From the NCBI GenBank assembly GCA_945988915.1, contig CAMFTS010000061.1:1-6080 (forward strand): a stretch of DNA of 6,080 bases, in the 5' to 3' direction. Under the pieces are notes generated by a model, which saw only the letters and a program-made list of their open reading frames with translations, had not been told where the DNA came from and searched no databases. Origin of the DNA: an uncultured Clostridia bacterium. GTDB lineage: Bacteria > Bacillota > Clostridia > Oscillospirales > Acutalibacteraceae. The position numbers and the translations under genes are program-made. Position 1 is the first letter of the stretch. Every line of letters starts with the position of its first letter. This document shows positions 1-4,605 of the stretch, one piece after another.

Positions 1-222
1 TATGACGAGAAAAATCTCGTTGCACCGTTTCTTGTAATGGGCGGTACGGACGCTTATAATTATGAGCCCGTTTGCGAAAATATTTACCGTTTTTCACCCT
101 TTGTTGTAAATACAAATCTTTTGCTTTGTACGCACGGTACAAATGAAAGACTTCCTATTTCTTCCGCAGAGGGAGCTGTAAAATTCTTTAAGCATTATGT
201 AAAAATTATGACGCAAGACTGA
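1..222 (+). CDS. M20-family zinc peptidase, C-terminal fragment (5' end outside window)
   Basis: The frame is open from base 1 to a TGA at 220-222, giving the last 73 residues of a protein that begins left of the window. The motif GGTDAYNY, then a stretch reading ENIYRFSPF, then HGTNER, matches the C-terminal end of the catalytic domain of M20 metallopeptidases. The closest resemblance is to the carboxypeptidase-S/PM20D1-like branch, where GGTDSRHY, YRF and HGxNE occur in the same order. The His of HGTNER (codon 133-135) is by family knowledge a ligand of the dinuclear zinc centre. Such enzymes hydrolyse dipeptides or N-acyl amino acids; the substrate cannot be told from this fragment. The protein ends a few helical residues after the motif, as is normal for the family, so the 3' end looks intact. 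No convincing terminator follows directly; the next one downstream is at 389-416. The family call is firm, the subfamily is tentative. Confidence 0.85.
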   Translation, partial: YDEKNLVAPFLVMGGTDAYNYEPVCENIYRFSPFVVNTNLLLCTHGTNERLPISSAEGAVKFFKHYVKIMTQD

Positions 223-262
223 TATCATAAATAATAAAATGTAAAATTCGCAAAACTTGTAA

Positions 263-291
263 TTGATTTATTGTAATAAACAGTGTATAAT
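263..291 (+). promoter_or_regulatory. Sigma-A-type promoter of the hydrogenase-maturation operon
   Basis: A -35 box TTGATT (263-268; four of six match TTGACA) lies exactly 17 bases before a perfect -10 box TATAAT (286-291). Transcription would start near 298, leaving a leader of about 137 bases before the ATG at 435. The spacer holds a short palindrome, TTTATT-GT-AATAAA (267-280), and the heptamer TTGTAAT occurs twice, 14 bases apart (257-263 and 271-277). Either could be an operator or simply AT-rich chance. The promoter call rests on consensus and spacing only. Confidence 0.65.
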
Positions 292-297
292 TATATT

Positions 298-434
298 TGT
301 TCCTGACTACAAGGAAGTTTCCGACGAGAAAGGCACGCGTTCATAACTTTAATCATATTGAATTTGTTTTATAATTCAGTATTTCTCGGACTGTGCTTTT
401 TTAGTACAGTCTTTTTATTTTACGGAGGAATTAT
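298..434 (+). ncRNA. Structured 5' leader RNA of the hyd operon, possible riboswitch/attenuator or terminated small RNA
   Basis: From the predicted start near 298 the transcript can form several helices. A small hairpin pairs TTCCT (300-304) with AGGAA (312-316). A 7-bp outer helix pairs CGAGAAA (325-331) with TTTCTCG (382-388). Inside it, a 10-bp stem pairs 355-364 with 373-382 (one G-T wobble, 8-base loop; the last pair competes for base 382 with the outer helix). The GC-richer stretch 332-342 (GGCACGCGTTC) stays unpaired between them. The outer helix abuts the terminator hairpin at 389-411 without a gap, so the two could stack. A long leader with nested helices and a terminator just before the Shine-Dalgarno is the architecture of transcription-attenuating riboswitches. 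I do not recognise the hallmark motifs of SAM, cobalamin, FMN, TPP, glycine, purine, preQ1, fluoride, THF, Moco or T-box leaders. It could instead be a separate small RNA of about 115-120 nt with partial read-through. Function and ligand are unknown. Confidence 0.45.
389..416 (+). terminator. Intrinsic terminator inside the hyd operon leader
   Basis: GACTGTGC (389-396) pairs with GTACAGTC (404-411) to give 8 bp including one G-T wobble, with loop TTTTTTA. TTTTT follows at 412-416, then ATTTTA. The Shine-Dalgarno GGAGG of the next gene begins at 424, so this terminator lies downstream of the operon's own promoter (263-291) and ahead of its first gene. It must be read through, or conditionally disabled, for the operon to be expressed. 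It may also stop transcripts arriving from the peptidase gene. Confidence 0.7.
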
Positions 435-704
435 ATGAGCGACAGCAAAGCAAATTACCGTATAGCAGTTATCGGAATAATTGTTGAAAATACTGATTCC
501 GTTGAAAAGCTGAATGCAATTTTACACGGCTGCGGTGAGTATATCGTGGGAAGAATGGGGATTCCTTACAGAGAAAGAAATGTCAGCATTATCAGCGTAG
601 CTATTGATGCACCGCAGGAAATTATCTCTGCCGTATCAGGAAAAATCGGCAAGCTTGACGGTGTAACCGTTAAGACTGCTTATTCAAATATTTCAAAAGA
701 GTAA
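435..704 (+). CDS. TM1266-type putative regulator of the iron-only hydrogenase system
   Basis: This 89-residue protein resembles the TM1266 family ('iron-only hydrogenase system regulator, putative'), which is recurrently encoded beside hydE/hydG/hydF. Its pattern fits a small ferredoxin-like (ACT/NikR-C-like) fold: strand YRIAVIGIIV (8-17), helix from about 21 to 38 containing HGCGEY, the family-typical GRMGIPY (39-45), strand VSIISVAID (50-58), helix about 61-74, and a final strand VTVKTAY (78-84). There is no separate DNA-binding domain, no signal peptide and no membrane segment, so it is probably a cytosolic ligand- or partner-binding protein. 'Regulator' is a family label, not a proven role. 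GGAGG (424-428) lies six bases before the ATG, which fixes the start. It is the first gene after the structured leader, and hydE begins four bases after its stop. Confidence 0.85.
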   Translation: MSDSKANYRIAVIGIIVENTDSVEKLNAILHGCGEYIVGRMGIPYRERNVSIISVAIDAPQEIISAVSGKIGKLDGVTVKTAYSNISKE

Positions 705-708
705 GACT

Positions 709-1752
709 ATGGAAAAAGCATTTTTATTGATTGACAAGCTTGAAAAAGAACATTCTCTGACGCTTGAGGAATATCGGTATTTAATCGACAACAGAACAGA
801 CGAACTTGCTGCTTATGCAGCCGAAAAGGCTTTAAAAGCCCGAAAGACTCATTATTCAAATTCCGTTTATATCAGAGGCTTGATTGAGATAAGCAATATT
901 TGTAAAAACGATTGTCTTTATTGCGGAATAAGGCGCAGTAATAAAAACTGCGAACGGTACAGACTTACTCGCGAGGAAATACTCGGTTGCTGTGATGAGG
1001 GCTATGAGCTCGGCTTCCGCACTTTTGTCTTGCAGGGCGGAGAAGATTCGTATTTTACCGATGAAATTCTGGTTGATATCATTAAGAGTATCAAGTCGAA
1101 GTATCCCGACTGTGCCGTGACTCTTTCTTTAGGCGAACGGGGAAGCGAAAGCTTTAAAAAATTATTCCGAGCAGGTGCAGACAGATATCTTCTCCGTCAC
1201 GAAACCGCGGACGAAGAGCATTACCGAAAATTGCACCCTGAAAATTTAACGCTTGAAAACAGAATGAAAGCCTTAAAGGATTTGAAGGAAACAGGCTATC
1301 AGACGGGCTGTGGATTTATGGTCGGTTCACCGTATCAAACGAGTGAAACTCTTGCAAAGGATTTGAAATTCGTTGAAGAATTTTCACCCGAAATGTGCGG
1401 AATAGGACCGTTTATTCCGCATAACGCAACACCTTTTAAAAATGAAAAAGCAGGAAGCGTAGAGCTGACTCTTTTCCTGCTTTCAATAATCAGACTGATT
1501 AAGCCGACAATTCTTTTGCCGGCAACAACCGCACTCGGTACACTATCTTCCGACGGCAGAGAAAAAGGTATTCTTGCAGGAGCAAATGTTGTTATGCCTA
1601 ATCTTTCGCCTGTTTCGGTGAGAAAAAAATACGAGCTGTATGACAACAAAATCTGTACGGGCGAAGAATCTGCACAGTGCAGAGCGCGTCTTGCGAACAG
1701 AATGAAATCTGTCGGTTTCGAGATAGTGACCGACAGAGGCGATATAAAATAG
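709..1752 (+). CDS. hydE: [FeFe]-hydrogenase H-cluster radical SAM maturase HydE
   Basis: The 347-residue length is normal for HydE. The radical SAM cluster motif CX3CX2C is C65-C69-C72 (CKNDCLYC). It is followed by a glycine-rich segment (FVLQGGED, about residues 105-112) typical of SAM-binding TIM-barrel enzymes of the HydE/BioB/PylB group. By family knowledge HydE reductively cleaves SAM and acts on the HydG-derived Fe(CO)2CN species on the way to the bridged 2Fe subcluster; it works in the cytosol. Near the C-terminus a CX7C pair (C316, C324) occupies the place of the optional second FeS site. The third Cys expected three residues on is Arg327, so that site looks incomplete; it is known to be dispensable in the family. 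The gene starts four bases after the upstream stop, with only a weak purine-rich site (AAAAGAG, 695-701) inside the previous gene's last codons, which suggests translational coupling. hydG follows 29 bases later. Confidence 0.95.
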   Translation: MEKAFLLIDKLEKEHSLTLEEYRYLIDNRTDELAAYAAEKALKARKTHYSNSVYIRGLIEISNICKNDCLYCGIRRSNKNCERYRLTREEILGCCDEGYELGFRTFVLQGGEDSYFTDEILVDIIKSIKSKYPDCAVTLSLGERGSESFKKLFRAGADRYLLRHETADEEHYRKLHPENLTLENRMKALKDLKETGYQTGCGFMVGSPYQTSETLAKDLKFVEEFSPEMCGIGPFIPHNATPFKNEKAGSVELTLFLLSIIRLIKPTILLPATTALGTLSSDGREKGILAGANVVMPNLSPVSVRKKYELYDNKICTGEESAQCRARLANRMKSVGFEIVTDRGDIK

Positions 1753-1764
1753 TAAATAATTTCC

Positions 1765-1772
1765 GGAAAGGA
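1765..1772 (+). promoter_or_regulatory. Ribosome binding site that sets the hydG start
   Basis: GGAAAGGA ends nine bases before the ATG at 1782. The same frame is open further upstream to an ATG at 1677, but those 35 codons overlap the end of hydE in another frame, are unlike HydG and have no ribosome site, so the start at 1782 is preferred. Confidence 0.7.
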
Positions 1773-1781
1773 CAAAATAAA

Positions 1782-3230
1782 ATGGCAGTTTACAATCCAA
1801 AATCACTCAAAGCAGAAGAATTTATCAACGATGAGGAAATTCTTGAAACCCTCAGATACGCAGAGGAAAACAAAAACAATGTTGAATTGATTGACCGTAT
1901 TCTTGAAAAGGCGCGTCCTTACAAAACCGAAAACGGTACAAAATGCAACGGCTTGACGCACAGAGAAGCATCGGTTCTTCTTGCCTGCGAAATTCCCGAA
2001 AAAATCGAAGAGATTTACAAAATAGCCGAGGAAATCAAGCTTGCTTTTTACGGAAACAGAATTGTTATGTTCGCACCGCTTTATCTTTCAAATTACTGCG
2101 TTAACGGATGTCTTTATTGTCCGTATCATTTGAAAAACAAGCATATCCCGCGTAAAAAGCTGACTCAGGAAGAGGTCAGGGCAGAGGTTATTGCTCTTCA
2201 GGATATGGGACACAAAAGACTTGCTATCGAGGCAGGCGAAGACCCGGTCAATAATCCCATTGAATATATTCTGGATTGCATTAAAACAATCTATTCCGTT
2301 CATCACAAGAACGGAGATATTCGCCGCGTAAATGTCAACATTGCGGCAACTACCGTTGAGAATTACCGTAAGCTCAAAGAGGCGGGTATCGGTACCTACA
2401 TTCTTTTCCAAGAAACATATCATAAGAAGAGCTATCTTGAGCTTCATCCGACAGGTCCGAAGCATGACTACGATTATCATACAGAAGCTATGGACAGGGC
2501 AATGGACGGCGGTATCGACGATGTCGGACTCGGTGTCCTTTTCGGACTTGAAATGTATAGATATGAATTTGCAGGCCTTATTATGCACGCGGAACATTTA
2601 GAGGCAGTTCACGGCGTTGGTCCTCACACAATAAGCGTTCCCCGTGTCAAGCATGCAGACGATATCGACCCGAGCGCATTTGACAATTCAATTTCAGATG
2701 AAATATTCGCAAAAATTACCGCTTGTATCCGTCTTGCCGTACCTTATACCGGTATGATTATCTCAACAAGAGAATCCGAAGAAGTCCGCGGAAAGCTTTT
2801 AAGACTCGGTGTTTCTCAGGTAAGCGGTGCATCAAGAACTTCTGTCGGCGGATATACCGAGGAGGAGCGTCCGCACGATACAGAGCAGTTTGATGTTTCG
2901 GACCAAAGAACTCTTGATGAGGTTGTAAGCTGGCTTATGGACAACGGTCACATTCCGTCATTCTGCACAGCGTGTTACCGTGAGGGCAGAACGGGTGACA
3001 GATTTATGAGCCTGTGCAAGAACGGTCAGATTCTTAACTGCTGCCATCCGAACGCTTTGATGACATTGACAGAATTTCTTGTTGACTATGCAAGCGAAGA
3101 TACAAAAGCTAAGGGATATAAGCTTATTGAACAAGAGCTTGAAAAGATTCCGAATGAAAAAGTCAAGGCTATTGCCAAGCAGAATATTGAAGATATAAAG
3201 AATTCAAACAGGCGTGATTTTCGATTCTGA
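1782..3230 (+). CDS. hydG: [FeFe]-hydrogenase H-cluster radical SAM maturase HydG (tyrosine lyase)
   Basis: From ATG 1782 the protein has 482 residues, normal for HydG. The N-terminal radical SAM cluster is C106-C110-C113 (CVNGCLYC). The C-terminal extension carries the second, HydG-specific cluster motif CX2CX22C as C395, C398 and C421 (beginning CTACYREGRTGDRF, ending in CCHPNA). This separates HydG from its relative ThiH, which lacks the second cluster. By family knowledge the first cluster initiates cleavage of L-tyrosine to p-cresol and dehydroglycine. The second cluster collects the resulting CO and cyanide and releases an Fe(CO)2CN synthon. Expected landmarks such as EAGEDP (about 147-152) and GPHTISVPR (about 277-285) are present, and nothing looks truncated. 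The gene lies between hydE (29-base gap) and hydF (18-base gap) in the same operon. An upstream in-frame ATG at 1677 is rejected because of the ribosome site at 1765-1772. Confidence 0.97.
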   Translation: MAVYNPKSLKAEEFINDEEILETLRYAEENKNNVELIDRILEKARPYKTENGTKCNGLTHREASVLLACEIPEKIEEIYKIAEEIKLAFYGNRIVMFAPLYLSNYCVNGCLYCPYHLKNKHIPRKKLTQEEVRAEVIALQDMGHKRLAIEAGEDPVNNPIEYILDCIKTIYSVHHKNGDIRRVNVNIAATTVENYRKLKEAGIGTYILFQETYHKKSYLELHPTGPKHDYDYHTEAMDRAMDGGIDDVGLGVLFGLEMYRYEFAGLIMHAEHLEAVHGVGPHTISVPRVKHADDIDPSAFDNSISDEIFAKITACIRLAVPYTGMIISTRESEEVRGKLLRLGVSQVSGASRTSVGGYTEEERPHDTEQFDVSDQRTLDEVVSWLMDNGHIPSFCTACYREGRTGDRFMSLCKNGQILNCCHPNALMTLTEFLVDYASEDTKAKGYKLIEQELEKIPNEKVKAIAKQNIEDIKNSNRRDFRF

Positions 3231-3248
3231 TAAAAGAGAGGAAAGCAT

Positions 3249-4448
3249 ATGGGACTTAACGATACCGCAAGTGCAGAGCGTTTGCACATAGCATTTTTCG
3301 GCAGACGAAATGCCGGAAAATCGAGCCTTGTCAATGCAATAACAGGTCAGGAGCTTGCCGTAGTTTCAAATGTTGCGGGCACTACTACCGACCCCGTCAA
3401 AAAGGCGATGGAGCTTTTACCGCTCGGACCGGTTGTGATTATTGATACTCCGGGTATTGACGACGAGGGCGAGCTCGGTGAACTGAGAATAAAAAAGACG
3501 AAGCTGATATTAAATTCAGCCGATATTGCCGTGCTTGTAGTCGATGCCGAAAAAGGACTTAACGAGAGCGACACGGAACTTTTGAATGTGTTTAAGCAAA
3601 AGAATATGCCGTATATCGTGGCATACAACAAGGCTGATTTGCTCACAGAGAATACTCCCGAAGCAAAAGAAAATGAAATATTCGTAAGCGCGGTGCAAAA
3701 GACGAACATTTACGAAATAAAAGAACTGATTGCTCATTGCGTTAAGAATACGCAGAACAGCAAAAAACTTGTATCCGATTTGATAAATGAAAACGATACG
3801 GTTGTACTTGTTGTGCCGATTGATGAATCCGCTCCGAAAGGCAGACTTATTTTACCCCAACAGCAAACAATCCGCGATATACTTGAAACGGGTGCCGCTG
3901 CGGTTGTTTGCAGAGATACGGAGCTTAAAGCAACGCTTGAGTCTCTTTCAAAAAAGCCAAGTCTTGTAATCACGGATTCACAGGCATTCGGCAGGGTATC
4001 CGAAACAGTACCGAAAGATGTACTGCTGACCTCGTTTTCCATTCTTTTCGCTCGCTACAAGGGTGAATTGAAAGAGCTTGTCAAAGGCGCCAATGCGCTT
4101 AAGAAGCTTAAAGACGGCGATAAGGTGCTTATTTCCGAGGGCTGTACTCATCACAGGCAGTGCAACGATATAGGAACAGTTAAAATCCCGAGGTGGATTG
4201 AAGAATACACAGGAGCAAAGCTTGAATATTCATTCACCTCAGGCGGAGAATTTCCCGAAAATCTCGGTGAATATTCACTTATAGTGCATTGCGGCGGCTG
4301 TATGCTTACTCCCCGTGAAATGCACAGAAGAATGGAAGTCGCAAAGGACAATTCCGTTCCTATAGTCAATTACGGCGTTGCAATAGCACAAATGCACGGA
4401 ATACTTGACAGAAGCCTTGAGGTTTTTAAGGATAAAAATATTTTATAG
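3249..4448 (+). CDS. hydF: [FeFe]-hydrogenase H-cluster maturation GTPase HydF
   Basis: This 399-residue protein is of the usual HydF length. The N-terminal G domain (about 10-170) shows the P-loop GRRNAGKSS (18-26), the switch I threonines (45-47), G3 DTPG (66-69), G4 NKAD (127-130) and G5 SA (147-148). A dimerisation region follows. The C-terminal FeS-binding domain has CxH at C299/H301 and HCxxC at H347-C348-C351, giving cluster ligands C299, C348 and C351. The 45-residue spacing between the two halves sits at the short end of what I recall for the family. By family knowledge HydF is the scaffold that receives the 2Fe precursor assembled with HydE and HydG and transfers it to apo-HydA; GTP hydrolysis modulates partner interaction. 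AGAGG (3237-3241) lies seven bases before the ATG. It is the last gene of the operon, with a strong terminator starting six bases after its stop. Confidence 0.96.
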   Translation: MGLNDTASAERLHIAFFGRRNAGKSSLVNAITGQELAVVSNVAGTTTDPVKKAMELLPLGPVVIIDTPGIDDEGELGELRIKKTKLILNSADIAVLVVDAEKGLNESDTELLNVFKQKNMPYIVAYNKADLLTENTPEAKENEIFVSAVQKTNIYEIKELIAHCVKNTQNSKKLVSDLINENDTVVLVVPIDESAPKGRLILPQQQTIRDILETGAAAVVCRDTELKATLESLSKKPSLVITDSQAFGRVSETVPKDVLLTSFSILFARYKGELKELVKGANALKKLKDGDKVLISEGCTHHRQCNDIGTVKIPRWIEEYTGAKLEYSFTSGGEFPENLGEYSLIVHCGGCMLTPREMHRRMEVAKDNSVPIVNYGVAIAQMHGILDRSLEVFKDKNIL

Positions 4449-4454
4449 AATAAC

Positions 4455-4480
4455 GGGCGGAGCTTTTCCGCCCTTTTTTT
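4455..4480 (+). terminator. Intrinsic terminator closing the hyd operon
   Basis: GGGCGGA (4455-4461) pairs perfectly with TCCGCCC (4467-4473) around a five-base loop (GCTTT), followed by seven T's (4474-4480). It begins six bases after the hydF stop codon and ends the four-gene transcript. The GC-rich 7-bp stem and unbroken T run make it stronger than the leader terminator at 389-416. Confidence 0.93.
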
Positions 4481-4489
4481 ATTCAATAT

Positions 4490-4520
4490 GTCGGGAACAA
4501 TTTTCCGACGGACAAATCCG
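4490..4520. repeat. Two abutting hairpins in the hydF-nuclease intergenic region
   Basis: GTCGGGAA (4490-4497) pairs with TTTCCGAC (4502-4509), 8 bp with one wobble and a CAAT loop. Immediately after it, CGGA (4509-4512) pairs with TCCG (4517-4520) around CAAA, sharing base 4509. There is no T run after either hairpin on either strand, so they do not look like terminators. They lie ten bases past the operon terminator and about 39 bases before the next -35 box. They could be a 3' RNA-stabilising structure in read-through transcripts, an operator, or chance. Confidence 0.4.
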
Positions 4521-4558
4521 GTTGTTATGAAATTCTGTTTTTATTAACAAAATATGTA

Positions 4559-4586
4559 TTGAAAAATATTCTCTGCGAATTATAAT
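4559..4586 (+). promoter_or_regulatory. Promoter of the beta-CASP nuclease gene, with very short leader
   Basis: TTGAAA (4559-4564; five of six match consensus) and a perfect TATAAT (4581-4586) are separated by 16 bases. The start point would fall near 4593, which is the first base of the Shine-Dalgarno AGGAGG (4593-4598). The predicted leader is therefore only about 13 bases. Together with the terminator at 4455-4480 this makes the nuclease gene a separate transcription unit. Confidence 0.6.
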
Positions 4587-4605
4587 ATAGTTAGGAGGCG
4601 ATATT

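Noticed and set aside
331..343. GGCACGCG resembling a fragment of a T-box antiterminator sequence
   Set aside because: The full T-box signature is absent, there is no specifier stem-loop, and the downstream genes are not aminoacyl-tRNA or amino-acid genes.
1677..1781. In-frame N-terminal extension of HydG starting at ATG 1677
   Set aside because: It overlaps the end of hydE in another frame, has no ribosome site, and its residues do not resemble HydG; GGAAAGGA at 1765-1772 supports the ATG at 1782.
2088..2601. Overlapping open frames within hydG (minus strand 2088-2597 and plus strand 2332-2601)
   Set aside because: They lie wholly inside a confidently assigned HydG, resemble no family I know, and have no convincing ribosome sites; they are shadow frames.
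4522..4550. TTGTTA ... TAACAA inverted repeat resembling half-sites of a Rex operator
   Set aside because: The halves are 17 bases apart, while Rex sites have them almost adjacent, and the intervening sequence is not palindromic; most likely AT-rich chance.
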